DNA from: Lytechinus pictus
Taxonomy: Eukaryota; Echinodermata; Echinoidea; Temnopleuroida; Toxopneustidae
DNA length: 64,000 nucleotides
Direction of reading: 5' to 3'
Assembly (NCBI RefSeq): GCF_037042905.1
Contig: NC_087253.1
Coordinates: 14,627,501 to 14,691,500, forward strand
Shown here one piece after another: positions 22,201 through 33,371 of this stretch; positions within the stretch are counted from its first letter, which is position 1; each line of letters begins with the position of its first letter. Below the pieces are notes generated by a model. It saw nothing but the letters and a program-made list of their open reading frames with translations. It was not told where the DNA came from and ran no database searches. Made by a program: the position numbers and the translations under genes.

Positions 22201-22476
22201 TCCCCTCCCCCTACCTCTCCCCCTACCTCTCCCTCTTCCTCTACCCCTTCCTGCTTCTGCCCGTTTCCTCTGCTTCAAAATCTCAGCCCTCCTCAAAGAT
22301 TCTTCCCGACGTTGTCTCTCCTTCACCAGCTCCTCATCCTCCTCAGGTTTCGATTCTTCTTTCTTCTCTTCCTCGTCCTTCTTCTGCTTTGGGTTATCTT
22401 TGTCGCCTGATGGGGGTTTCTTCTTTTTCTTCTTCTTCGGAGGGGCGACGTAGCTGAAAGTCTGAATGTCACCCAT
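19288..22476 (-). CDS. 1062-residue low-complexity protein of unknown function
   Basis: Not recognised. A single coding exon starts at ATG 22474-22476; an in-frame TGA at 22486-22488 fixes it, and a splice acceptor (TTTTCTCTCCAG) at 22510-22511 implies a spliced 5'UTR. Regions in order: Lys-rich N terminus (about residues 12-75), Arg-Gly repeats (about 75-135), a charged Lys/Glu/Arg helix (about 165-260), acidic PEE repeats (about 275-450), Pro-rich PTPPPPPP stretch (about 530-570), a Met/Pro/Tyr/Gln-rich segment (about 650-715), then better-ordered sequence with a charged coil (about 770-910) and C-terminal WLFDAQVKLLEAKRLL. Three basic SLF/KLF motifs stand out: SLFMKKMFGKK, KLFGRKKS and SLFSRAKT. 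The charge pattern suggests a filament- or RNA-associated scaffold, but that is a guess. Automated names such as neurofilament-like would rest on composition only. Confidence 0.85.
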   Translation of the reverse strand: MGDIQTFSYVAPPKKKKKKKPPSGDKDNPKQKKDEEEKKEESKPEEDEELVKERQRREESLRRAEILKQRKRAEAGRGRGRGRGRGRGRGRGRGRPPSQGRGAPSPRSAGGGDNQDRGRGRGRGRGRGRGSRRVGTVSNKPPLESIQEGHESRVSTRQAWSRPPTSQQQEEEKRKREEEEKRKREEEERLREAEEKRKLEEEEKRKEEEEARKRQEEEERKRKEEEERKQKEEEKRKEENKQKETKPANKFSRVARMSLFMKKMFGKKEPVEEAPEPQKEDEQNKEEKPEEEKPEEQKPEEQKPEDEPQQEGTPEEVKEEEQIKEEEEPKPEEPTEEVAEEKKDPEETAENPEEKSVEDVKEEETTEDTPEEESDKEEEAGNTEEKAEVKDEDQPKEIEEEESKSVVQEDRTTEELKEVTEQPPDNPPEEAKTEQTLTEENRADNSVEEDNEEVKEKQRGILSKLFGRKKSIPSKTGSQVTLRTPSMANINASRTTLNSIKEEPDKGAGWGKVKSLFSRAKTPTPEPPKEPTPPPPPPPKEPTPPPPPPQEVAQKVTDDETAGAAPNLADKPHGDNTNRPIVIINASGSDSEFQKTLIAALGGKVPDEVEEEQPRVQQPNGRAYGGFQGGVPGNPMMMPIMMPYPMPPPPMPYYGMNPYGYGPPMMPPQPQMQYPPGQYPQQQPPPPPPPQQTYEPITQQQRDFIQNMPISGAQVQPKKKVLSATEQLIETNPARVISEPAAKPQWSKKEQKREEIRLRIRKKLAQSVQEVDESVQLSDEQFEDSDIDDEFYNATLRKRDRKKKRSIADFNELQKEEMARKSKIEAEEKVRREAELQEEMRRKVAEDGMNTLLAMIKGEEVPEDKADESDGDEKSETANPPKETDKQEPVKTDQELPKKSSKKESKKKKDSFKKPFDIDAESPIIFPNEQTYDDFSRFVSEFTKANGVTSPSPTGDRSPAPADEKASASSSENPSPFSITIADDLMAMISNSSSPARTPNKSSSSRDKNPTTAKRQENLASVGSSSPTADLQKKQKTDAQQWLFDAQVKLLEAKRLLSPHSK

Positions 22477-22511
22477 CCCGCGAGGTCACTGACATAGTTC
22501 GTTCATATCCT
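22477..22511 (-). other. 5'UTR segment and splice acceptor of the 1062-residue gene
   Basis: On the minus strand a pyrimidine-rich acceptor ends at 22510; the exon then runs 33 non-coding bases, including the in-frame TGA, to the ATG. The partner 5' exon was not identified with confidence; see the candidate at 28698-28765. Confidence 0.6.
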
Positions 22512-22966
22512 GGAGAGAAAAAAGGATGAAAAAGTGTTAACAAAATGAAAATATTGAGAACAAGAAAAACAACTGTACTCCGTACATTTGAATTCATCCA
22601 CAACAATGAGCACATAACTAGCTTATTGAATGTCAAAAAGTATCCTTTTGGCCATTCCCTTAACTTATCTTTATTCATATGTTTTGCAAATATGATATCC
22701 AATATCATGACGTTTGTAAGCAGTGGTGGATCCAGCCTAGCCCCCACTTCCCCAGGAAATTTTTTTTTTAAAGACAGTTAAAAAAAAGGTGTAAAAATGC
22801 CCCTCCCTGGCGCTAATCAAGGAGGAGTGTGATTAGAGTGATTTTTTTTTGGGGGGGGCTCTGCTTGTCAACCAGTGTAGTGGAAAAATCGTAAATATTG
22901 TGGCCTTTTTGCCTCCGTTTTACCTTTTGGGGGTGGGCATACTTTTCCGCAATATATTAAAGGGGG

Positions 22967-23587
22967 TACTCTAGGTTGACAGTAATATGATTTGAAAATC
23001 TGACGAATAAAACACATAAATCTTAATCAAAATCGGACAAGGAGTAATGAAGTTATGACATTTTAAATATTTACATTATTTCGGTGAAACAGTTCTATGC
23101 ATGTCTTCATGAATATTGAATGAGCAAACTGATGTCATATCCCACTTTTCCTTTGGATTTTTATCAGTGAAATTCTTTTATTCAAAGTTTGTCCTCTGAT
23201 AATTTTTTGGAAAAACGGATTGACAACTGACTTAATACAAAAGATATTCATTGCTGCATCTTGATATTTTAATAATTATAAGGGAGACATATCATACACA
23301 CGTATGAAAATAAAAAATATTTATGATTTCATGTAATAACATAAAAGGAAAAATGGGGTAATGACGTCATCAGCACATTTAATGAACTGAATATTAATGA
23401 TGACGTGCATATATAAACTTTAATCAATAACTTCATACTTTATTATCAGATTTTCGGCATTTATCTCGGTGAAATGTACTCTAAAATTTTATTTAGATAT
23501 AATCACTTTCAGAATTTTTCTCGGTGAAATTTACATTAAAATTTTATTTAGATATAATCACTTTCAGTCCGGAGTATACCCCTTTAA
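22967..23587. mobile_element. TTAA-flanked MITE, terminal repeat AGGGG-TACTC
   Basis: TTAA precedes AGGGGGTACTC and TTAA follows GAGTATACCCCT; the ends are inverted copies. TTAA target duplication is typical of piggyBac-like elements. Interior has a roughly 55-bp direct duplication (TTTATTTAGATATAATCACT at about 23490 and 23545). Non-coding. Confidence 0.65.
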
Positions 23588-24430
23588 GGCGTTCCTTTCT
23601 GGATCCATCACTGTGAATCTTTGATAAGTTTATCTTTCCCATTTCCCCTTGATTTTTCCTGAATAATTTTCCATCATCGCACGAAAATAATATAGTGTTA
23701 TATTGGCATCTAAACATTGTTAGATTACGTCTGAAGTAATGAAGTTACCCTGAAAAATAGAAACTCCACAGTTACATATAGGAATTCAAGAAATAATGCA
23801 AACAAAACATCGGTTCTATTATTCTATTTTAATCAGTATTTCAGGTAGGGGCAGATCCAGTATATATACCAGATTGGGAGGGGCACTTTGGAAGAAAAAA
23901 AAAGTCAACCGAAAAAAGGATTATTGATGCTCGCGGAGATAATTTGGATAAGAAAAAAAAGAGTTTATGGGTAAAGCGCACACCCGCCTTGATCTGTGCC
24001 TTATATCATGCAGAGGAGAAGTGAATCAACATTTTATCATTTATTTATTTTTTTTTTTTTTTATTCACTTATATAGTTTATTTATTTTTCATTCATTTAT
24101 TCGTTTGTTTATTTCTTTATTCATTCATTCATTTTCTGAATATATTTACTGACTGCACGTATCCAATTTTGTCTATTTACATGAACTCAGTTTAATTTTC
24201 ATATACAGTATACGCAGTGTATTACTTTCAAATTAATATTGACCCCTGATGGGGGCATTAGCGGATCTAACAAGAATATTTCCGATTAACAATCAAAATA
24301 AAATAACAGAGGAAGAGAGAAAGGGACCCCACCCGAATGATAAGACTATAAATGAGTATACATTATTGTATAATAAATAAATGTGTGAATGAATAAATGA
24401 ATGAAAAAAATAAACAAATAATATAATTGA
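23588..24430. other. Intergenic or 5' intronic sequence, no gene seen
   Basis: AT-rich, with a fragment at about 23850 resembling the GGCGGATCC hAT MITE end, an ATTT/TTCA-rich stretch at 24040-24135, and no convincing exon. Confidence 0.3.
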
Positions 24431-24431
24431 A

Positions 24432-24485
24432 TGAATGAATGAATGATTGATTGATTGATTGGTTGGTTGGTTGGTTGGTTGATTA

Positions 24486-24517
<32 letters not shown>

Positions 24518-24535
24518 ATTGATTGATTGATTGAT

Positions 24536-24610
<75 letters not shown>

Positions 24611-24636
24611 ATATATTCATGAATAAATGTGTGTGT

Positions 24637-24715
<79 letters not shown>

Positions 24716-24738
24716 GGTGTGTGTGTGTGTGTGTGTGT
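24432..24738. repeat. ATTG tetranucleotide and GT dinucleotide microsatellites
   Basis: (ATTG)n from 24432 to 24605 with GGTT variants, then (GT)n from 24628 to 24738 with a few substitutions, then a poly-C run at 24752-24765. ORFs here encode Ser-Ile-Asn-Gln or Val-Cys repeats only. Confidence 0.95.
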
Positions 24739-24799
24739 AAACAGAAACATTACCCCCCCCCCCCCGGCTCTGCATGCTAAATTGGTGATAGTATGGGAC

Positions 24800-24990
24800 T
24801 TTACACTGTAAAAACGCTGTTTAAGGTTTGACGCACGATGTTTAAGCCCATCACTCTATACAACTATCATGACTATTATCTAAAATGTTTGAACAAGTCG
24901 TTTTAAAAATTTACACAATTACAAGAAAAGTTTAAACAACTTGTTGTTAGAGTGACAGGCTTAAACAATACACAGTAAAAACGCTGTTTA
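24800..24990. repeat. GTTTAAAC-type short element beside the foldback
   Basis: ACGCTGTTTA occurs directly repeated near 24812 and 24981. Between them, AAGCCCATCACTCTA and TAGAGTGACAGGCTT form an inverted repeat. A similar GTTTAAAC-rich insert lies in the right foldback arm at 28447-28557. Confidence 0.5.
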
Positions 24991-27900
24991 CGATTTTATA
25001 CAACGTTGTTTACTATATGAACCTTATAGTAGACTTGTTAACTGCAAAAAAAGGGGTGAACGCTGCATTTTTTAGTACAAATGTCCCACTTGGCACAAAT
25101 GTTCCTTGAGTCAAAAGAAAAGGATTCATCCAAAGAGACACGCTGTATCTATGCAAATAAGCAAGTAATTTGCATAAATTTGCATATTATATCGATATAG
25201 TAAAAACAAGTATTTCAGAATATATTTTTAACCAGAACTGCCCTAAAATTGGAAATAAAGACTTAGAGTAAGAAAGGGAAGAAAATTGTCATAAAATAAT
25301 TGGGATATCCTTGTTTATTATTACCTAATTTACATAAATTATGCAAATTATGATTTAAAACAAAGTATTTTTTCATGAATCCTGAACTGTTTTATAAATA
25401 ACAGCAATTAATACACAATGTCAACATTCTACATGAAAGAGAATATATTAGCGAAAACATAGATATGCTTCATGACAGTATTAGTGTCTTAATTTGCTTA
25501 GAAAGAGGGCAAATATGTCAAAATGTATGACCTGATATTGCGCTAAAACGAGACCAAAACAACCTCTATGTCACAGTCACACTCACGAATCGGACAATAA
25601 AGCGATCAATGGTATGTCATTCGAGATAACACAATCTCAACACAATAGCTTCCATCGGCTTCTCGTATCGCTTTTGTTGGTGTGTCTGCCACACCGTAAT
25701 CTATGGTATATATGGGCAAAATGCATTTCGGTATCGGTAAAACACTATTAATTTTGTTTTATTTGTTTCTAATTTGTTTCTCTTGGAAAATTTACAGGAG
25801 ACATTGCTTTGCTGGTTACTGCTTTAATGAAGCTCTGGCACATGAATCATGACGAATGTACCCCACCTCAATCCATATTTTAACTTTGTTAAAATATATA
25901 TCTTTTGGAGACCCCAAAGTGGCAAAACTGCATTCCCCGCGGCATTCCCGCTACTTTACAAAACCAGTTTGACTTGTATTATCGACTTGGAAAAGACAGA
26001 TGTATGAGACATCAGTTAACATGTTTCCAGAAGATAGTTTTTTTTTATTTAAGCCTACGTCCATGGGAGCCCTCCGAATTTACCCTATCCCCTCTCTGTA
26101 TTTTGACACTAAGTAAAAAAAAAATATCGTGTTTTAAAACCACCGGCAAGGCAAATTGCGTTTTTGGTATAATAAAGCAACTTTTATATCTATATTTCAT
26201 ATTTATCTATATTAATATTATTATTATCATTAATATTATTATTACTATTATTGTTATTATTATTGTTGTTGTTGTTGTTGTTTTGCAGTTTGTAATAATG
26301 CTCTAGCACAGTAAAGGCTATAACCCAACAGGAGCATGCCTAGGATACCCTTTCCCCTTTTGGTTTTATGTATTCAAAAATAGTTTATTGTCTTTAGAAC
26401 TCATATCTTGGAATAGATTGAGGTGAAAATACTCTACAATTGGCATGTAGAAGAGCTGTGGTACATTGAAGAAAAGCCACACGTAAGCTCTAAAATACCC
26501 CTTTATTGATTCCACTCTATGTTAAATTTAAATATTTTAGAGTCCATTCGGAAGAAAGATACATTTCTACTACACACAGTAAAGCCTCTTTACTTTCTCC
26601 TCTTGAAAAAAAAAACATAGAAGGCATTGTTTTATATCGCATAAAATAAGTTCGTGTACATGACGGTGGCTTGTCGAAGTTGCCCAACCCTTTATTTTGT
26701 TTTGACAATATATATTTAGAATATCGTCTAAATGAAGCCCTCATCTGGAAAAGGGCACTTATTAAAGGCAGCATCTACATTATATAGAGAAGGCCCTGGT
26801 ACTTGGAAGCGGGGGCTGAAGCACCCGCAAGATTTTTCTGAAGGGGGGGGGGGGGCTGTGCTGCGTGTGTTATTCTCCATAGACAGCACCCCCTGGAATT
26901 CCGGCAGATGTGACAAAACGAAAAAAAGAAACGTTACCAAAAAAAAAAACCCTTCATTTTGTAGTGCAATCCATTTTGTTTATTTGCTTGTTAAATTTCT
27001 TGATGTTAAGTTTCAATGTAAAATTTTGGTCCGAAGAAATTTAACAAGCTTCAGCCCCCTCTTCCCAGTGCCAGGGCCTCCTCTATATAATGTAGATGCT
27101 GCCTTTAATATGTGCCCTTTTCCAGATGAGGGCTTCATTTAGACGATATTCTAAATATATATTGTCAAAACAAAATAAAGGATTGGGCAACTTCGACAGG
27201 CCACCGTCATGTACACGAACTTATTTTATGCGATATAAAACAATGCCTTCTATGTTTTTTTTTTCAAGAGGAGAATGCAAAGAATATAAAAATATAGATA
27301 TAACAGTTGCTTTATTATACCAAAAAACGCAATTTGCCTTGCCGATGGTTTTAAAACACGATATTTTTTTATTCAAAGTCGAAATACGGAGAGGGGATGG
27401 GGTAAATTCGGAGGGCTCCCGTGGGCGTAGGCTTAAATAAACAAAAAAAAACTTTCTTCAGGAAACATGTTGACTGATGTCTCATACATCTGTCTTTCCA
27501 AGTCGATTATACAAGTCAAACTGGTTTTGTGGCGGGAATGCAGGGGGATGCAGTTTTGCCACCTCGGGGTCTCCAAAAAGATATATATTTTAATAAAGTT
27601 AAAATATGGATTGAGGTAGGATACATTCGTCATGATTCATGTGCCAGAGTTTCATTAAAGCAGTAACCTGCAAAGCAATGTCTCCTGTAAATTTTCCAAG
27701 AGAAACAAATTAGAAACAAATAAAACAAAATTAATAGTGTTTTACCGATACCGAAATGCATTTTGTCCGTATGTATCATAGATTACGGTGTGGCAGACAC
27801 ACCAACAAAAGCGATACGAGAAGCCGATGGAAGCTATTGTGTTGAGATTGTGTTATCTCGAATGACATACCATTGATCGCTTTATTGTCCGATTCGTGAG

Positions 27901-28604
27901 TGTGACTGTGACATAGAGGTTGCTTTGGTCTCGTTTTAGCGCAATATCACGTCATACATTTTGACATATTTGCCCTCTTTCTAAGCAAATTAAGACACTA
28001 ATACTGTCATGAAGCATATCTATGTTTTCGCTAATATATTCTCTTTCATGTAGAATGTTGACATTGTGTATTAGTTGCTGTTTTTTAAAAGCAGTTCAGG
28101 ATTCATGAAGAAATACTCTGTTTTAAATTATAATTTGCATAATTTATGCAAATTAGGTAATAATAAACAAGGATATCCCAATTATTTTATGACAATTTTC
28201 GTCACTTTCTTACCCTAAGTCTTTATTTCCAATTTTAGGGCAGTTCTGGTTAAATATATATTCTGAAATACTTGTTTTTACTATATCGACATAATATGCA
28301 AATTTATGCAAATTACTTGCTTATTTGCATAGATACAGCGTGTCTCTTTGGATGAATCTTTTTCTTTTGACTCAAGGAACATTAGTGCCAAGTGGGACAT
28401 TTGTACTCAAAAATGCAGCGTTCAACCTCTTAACAAGTCTACTATTACAGTATTTGTTTAACCGTTTAAACAATCATGTTTAATTTATTGAAAATTAGAT
28501 ATTGAAAATTAAACTTTGTTGCTTAAGATTTAAACACTTGTTTAAACAATTACTGTAAGGTTCATATAGTAAACAGCGTTGTATAATTTTTTTATACTGT
28601 GTAT
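24969..28604. mobile_element. 3.6-kb foldback element (large imperfect palindrome)
   Basis: Left arm 24969-26822 and right arm 27048-28604 are inverted copies around a 225-bp loop (26823-27047). Matching landmarks: TACACAGTA at the left end against TACTGTGTA at the right; AAATGTCCCACTTGGCAC near 25080 against its complement near 28387; CAAATTGCGTTTTTGGTATA near 26155 against its complement near 27315; CCTCATCTGGAAAAGGGCAC near 26739 against its complement near 27114. The innermost 62 bp differ at 4 positions; outer parts diverge more. The left arm has an extra block of about 370 bp (26205-26575); the right has about 110 bp (28447-28557). No transposase. TU foldback elements of sea urchins are a known precedent; membership is inferred. 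Confidence 0.85.
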
Positions 28605-28697
28605 GCTATTTTATTTACTGTGTTTATCTGGCTGAAGATCAGTTGGTTGCAACAAATCGAAATTTTTGGATTAATTTTGGGAGCCTGCATGTTACTT

Positions 28698-28765
28698 ACC
28701 TAATAATGGCAATGAAATCCATGGTAGCTGTTCGTCTCTCCAAGCATATTTATTCAGTTATCTGT
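28698..28765 (-). other. Candidate minus-strand 5' exon
   Basis: On the minus strand an acceptor-like TTTATATACAG is followed by 68 bases and a strong donor TTAG|GTAAGTAAC. Inside is ATG in an excellent context (GCTACCATGG). Joined to the acceptor at 22510 it would give a 9-codon upstream ORF ending in TGA before the main ATG. It might be a 5'UTR exon of the 1062-residue gene; not proven. Confidence 0.25.
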
Positions 28766-30160
28766 ATATAAAATAAAAGGATTATCACCAAGTACATTTG
28801 AATGAGAAACAGAAGGATGATGATAATCAGTATAAAAGGAGTTCAATTTTAGCAGATAGGCCCGAGTCCCAATAAAAATATATAGGCCTATATGGCAATT
28901 AAGAATGGTGGGGAAAAAATTTTTCATATTAATTTTGAGAAGTCAGACAATAGGCCTACGCTTTTTATTCGAAAAAAAGATAAATGATCATAATGTTCAT
29001 TTTTGAAGGAAAAAAATATGAGTTTGTGGTGGCTTACAACTTTCTTAATACAGTATGTTAAATAGTAAAAGGAATATTTTTTTCAAATATCAGTATCAGC
29101 CACAAAGGTGCCTAATTGTAGATATATTTAGAATTAGATATGTCTATTTATACATTGACAATCCGCATATGTGATATCATTTCATGTCCAGTAATTTATA
29201 TATCTGGTTTATTGTCAAAACTTCTCTGTTATTGTTATACAGAAGGAAAATGAAGAAATCAAAGGCTAATTTATCGAGGATTTTTATGTTCTTTCAATGG
29301 ATATGCTAACGGCCTATAGTTTCCACCTATATCCTAATACGATGGAAATTTATCAACTTATGACAAACCTTCGATCGTGTCAACTAAATATTTTCATTTA
29401 AATAATTAAAAAGAAATGAAAAGGAAATTTAATTTCATTTATTTTATTTCGACACGGAACACGTATAAACTTATGTCTGTTCTTCAGAACGTCTGTGTAT
29501 ATGAAGAAAGTATATTTCATATAAAGTTGATAATTACTCACCTCTTTAACCTCTCTTTCAAAAGCCATCACGTTACACTTTATAACCAGTTTAGAGAGGC
29601 ATCGGCTTTCAATATTTCCTGTTTGATTTCCATGAATCAGATGGATAACTTGAAGAAAAGTTTCGAAAACAGTTTTGAAATATCCAATTGCTTTAAATTT
29701 CTCGTTTGAAAATAGCTATATTCAAAATATACACTGTATGTGAGGTGGAATAGTAAAAACTATTCAATGATACCTAATAATACGTCACGGTATGGGAATG
29801 TTAGTATACAGTGTATTGTGGTAACTGAGGAGAAGAAGAAGACGATAGCGCGAATCGATCGATAGGAAAGTTCTGATCGTGTCTTTGTTACTTTATTTAA
29901 CAATGGGATGGGTAGATGATATTGATCCCGTTTTCAGTTATTCTATTTATACTACGATGTTGGGGTGTATAGGGTGTATTCAAGGAGGGTTCATCCAAAT
30001 CAGACTGTGTCATGCACTGGTGTACCGGGGGTTGCATGCATTTGAGGCCATGCCCCCCCCCCCCCCTTTAAAAAAATGTTCCACCATCAAGAAAAGAAAA
30101 AACAAGGAAATTAAAAAGTGACACTGGTGTATAGATAGGGGACTTGGATGGGGCCATTCT
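28766..30160. other. Intergenic, no gene seen
   Basis: AT-rich sequence. The 97-codon open frame near 29416 has no recognisable features. A poly-C run with repeat-like context lies at 30053-30066. Confidence 0.3.
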
Positions 30161-30164
30161 TAAA

Positions 30165-30290
30165 AAGGAAAAGAAAGGAGAGGAGAGGAGGGGAGAGAGA
30201 GAAGAGGAGAGGAGAGGAGAAGAGAGGAGAGGTCCAAAGGAAAGGATAGGAAAGGAAAGGAAATGAAAGGAAAAGAGGGGGGAATGGCTC
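30165..30290. repeat. Polypurine GAGAGG/GGAAA tract
   Basis: Almost pure purine run of AGGAGAGG and GGAAAGGAAA units, about 125 bases. Confidence 0.85.
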
Positions 30291-30988
30291 GAAGTACAGA
30301 TATATTGCTAAAATCTACCACAAAAATTAGTGTTTTGTATATTACAAGAGTATTTTTTTCTTTTGTTTTGTTTTTTGTTTGTTGCTCACGACTTTTTATA
30401 AATGTTGATCCGCACACCATGTTTGTTGGAATCTCATTAGTTATGCCATTGTGTAGCGGCGTAGACGTATATTTCCTAAACCTCCCCGGGGACCCCCACC
30501 CCCTATTTATCATGCCCCTCCATTATCGTATATACCTTGAGCATGCTGAGGGGGCAGTTAGGGGGGAGATCGAGTGCCCTTCACCCTCTTGACATAATTT
30601 GACCCAATTTTTAATTTGTTTGTTTGTTTTTTTATATTTTTTTATTCATCTATTTTTATTTATTTATTATTATTAAAAAATTTTTGCTTCTTAGGGCCTT
30701 TTCGAAAAAGTGCATCCGGAAAAGATGATGACCATTTTTTTTTATCCTTGATAGAAAATTTGCCCCTTTTGTTAAAGTTTTACCTAAAATTTTCGATTGT
30801 GTTTTCTCTCTTCCTTTCTCATGCAAACATCAATAATCATTTCGATTTCAGATCCTAATTTTACTCATCTTCATCCAATCTAAAAAAATGTATTTAAAAA
30901 AAAGATCAAATCACCGAGTGTGCGACCGGATGACCTAATAATAAAAACAAGCCCCAGAGCTCACTATCACGAGGATGGGATTGCTACC

Positions 30989-31365
30989 TGACCGGCATCA
31001 TCATCATCATCATCCTCATCATCATGTCATCATCATTATCATCATCACCATCATCATCACCATCATCATCATCAGTATCATCACCATCATCATATCTTCA
31101 TCCCCCTCCTCGTCATCATGCCATCATCACCATCATCATCCTCGTCATCATCATCACCAGCATCATCATCACCATCACCATCACCATCATCATCACCATC
31201 ATCCTCATGTCATCATCATCATCATCACCATCATCATCCTCGTCACCACCACCACCACCATCATCAGTATCATCACCATCATCATATCTTCATCCCCCTC
31301 CTCGTCATCATACCATCATCATCATTATGCCATTATCATCATCATCATCATCACCACAACGCTTT
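30989..31365. repeat. ATC trinucleotide microsatellite with internal duplication
   Basis: Imperfect (ATC)n of about 375 bases. A longer phrase around CATATCTTCATCCCCCTCCT occurs at about 31089 and 31282, showing a duplicated block of roughly 190 bp within the array. Flanking 31480-31900 is CT-rich. Open frames encode His/Ser/Ile runs and are not genes. Confidence 0.9.
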
Positions 31366-31899
31366 CTTTTCCCCCGACGAGATACATGTATGTTTTAAAA
31401 ATGTTTCTATCTAGTTTGAGGGGGCGACAGATCGATACGACTCGCAGAGACTGTACAAAAGTAGTAAGATGTGAGGACTAGCTTCATAATTATGGAATGA
31501 AAGGGGCGATATAAAATTACACGACCCAAATCGGTCATTTCTCCTTATTTCTTCCCTTCCCTCCCCTATATGTCTTTTCATCCACCCCTCCATCTGTCAG
31601 TCTCTGTCCTTCTTCCCGCTTCTCTCACCCCGGCCCCTTCTCTCACCCCACCTCCTCCATCTCCCTTGCTTCTCACTTCCCTTCCTCCTTGTTTCATCCA
31701 ACTTCCCCCTCCCTCATCTACCGTACCCCCTTCTTAATCCTCCTCTTTTTATCTCCGTTCTCCCCCCCCCCCTTCTTTCTGCCAGTTTCCATCTCTCCCG
31801 TTCCTCCCCGTCCCTCTCTCATTGTTCTCCCTCTCATCCCAATTCTCTCTCCATATGTCATAACTATTCACTCATTCTTTCTTCCATTCAATCCTCTCC

Positions 31900-33369
31900 C
31901 CACTATTCTACTTCCAACAAAAGATCAGTCTCTAAACAACAGACATGACATACACACACTTAGCATTTCAAATTGTTGAATTAATCAAATTTCCTTCAGA
32001 TATATTTTGTTAATTATTGACATACTTCAGTTTCAGAACATACATATAGTTTCAATTTCAGTAGTACTCTAGTAATTTCCCAATCATTTTAGACTCAAAT
32101 ATCAACTGCTCAAGTAAAATCAATTAATTTCCTCCAAAGATATTAATTTCACAATGTACCTGTATAAGAAACAGCATTTTTCAAAAAGATTTTTGTCATT
32201 GTTATTTCAGAATCAAGAGTTTTGTCAAATTATGCGATCAAATATATCAATAAACCTGACTTGTAGTTTTCAAATGAAATTTGTTTTCTCATGTCAAAAT
32301 GAAATAAAGCGAACAGAATAACAAGTTTTTCTTTCTTTTTTCCAAAAGAAAAATCTACACCCCATTAAATTCCAATGACAATCAATGAAAGCTTTGATAT
32401 GTTTAGGCTACATAGATAGAAAATATAATCTGGACATAAAATATCTAACTTTAAGAACTGAAAATCAAACACCGTACTTCAGTAAAAAGATAGCAATACA
32501 TTTGTAAATAAGGCTGAATAGAATTCAAACAGTTATCATTTTTTATGACATGGACATTTTTTCATTAAGGTTGCCAGCACTGGCAAGTTGCCATTCCCAA
32601 TCTCCGACAGTTACCATAGTAACAGTCAAAGAATGGCAATTTTCAACCAATCAAAACCAAGGATTTTACTGAAATAAACAAGAGCTTTATACAACTTTCA
32701 TGAAATGGTTTCCACAAAAACATTCTTTGCTATTACAATCATTCTTTTTGATGAAATTGAATTCTGAGGTGATGTGTAGGACTGTAGGCCTCTAATTCCC
32801 AGCAAATGTATGCCTTTAGTTGAACACATACTAATCAGAGTGCATTGTCACTCTATTGCATCATTTTTTTATGGTGACCTATGCAAGGCTACAAGGATCA
32901 AAACAAACAAGATATATTGACTGAAATGATAGTACAAACAATAGATAACCGATAAAATATGAACTCATTCACATTATATTGCAACTGGGGTGCTGAAACC
33001 TCTTATCTAAAAAAAATTATGAGCGTTACTTAGAAAAAGCTGTATTTTATATGGCAATTGAGGTGACCTCTGCTCATATTGTCTGAAAACAGTCTCTGAA
33101 TATCTGTGCAGAACTCTTCCTAGTCAAAAGAATGTTCCCGCTTGTATGTGCAAAATGTCATTCTAGGTTTTAACATCCGACTATGACAGTGGTGACTGAT
33201 CAGAACACACACAAAGTGTAACCCACTTCCAAACACACAGAGTTACATGTAATATGTAAAAGTTAAACTGCATGGTAATAAACATGAAGGGACTTGAGGA
33301 TGTCCAGAACAATCTTTTTAAAGCCACTTGGTCTACTAGTAATCAATTTACAAGCAGTTGAACTCTATA
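31900..33369. other. Intergenic, no gene seen
   Basis: AT-rich sequence without exons, clear repeats or RNA genes. Around 32570-32650 GCCAGCACTGGCAAGTTGCC and neighbouring words suggest an eroded short inverted-repeat element. Confidence 0.3.
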
Positions 33370-33371
33370 GG

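Noticed and set aside
20335..22457. Plus-strand frames antisense to the 1062-residue gene
   Set aside because: They are shadows of its repetitive composition (Ser, Leu, Phe, Trp runs) without domains.
19288..22476. Neurofilament, titin or nucleolin identity for the 1062-residue protein
   Set aside because: Similarity would rest only on Lys/Glu/Pro and Arg-Gly composition; no rod, Ig or RRM domain is present.
24346..24811. Ser-Ile-Asn-Gln and Val-Cys repeat frames
   Set aside because: Direct products of the ATTG and GT microsatellites.
26732..27440. Two similar open frames in opposite orientation
   Set aside because: They mirror each other because they lie in the arms of the foldback; no protein family features.
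29416..29709. 97-codon plus-strand ORF
   Set aside because: No domain, no splice context, AT-rich composition; likely chance.
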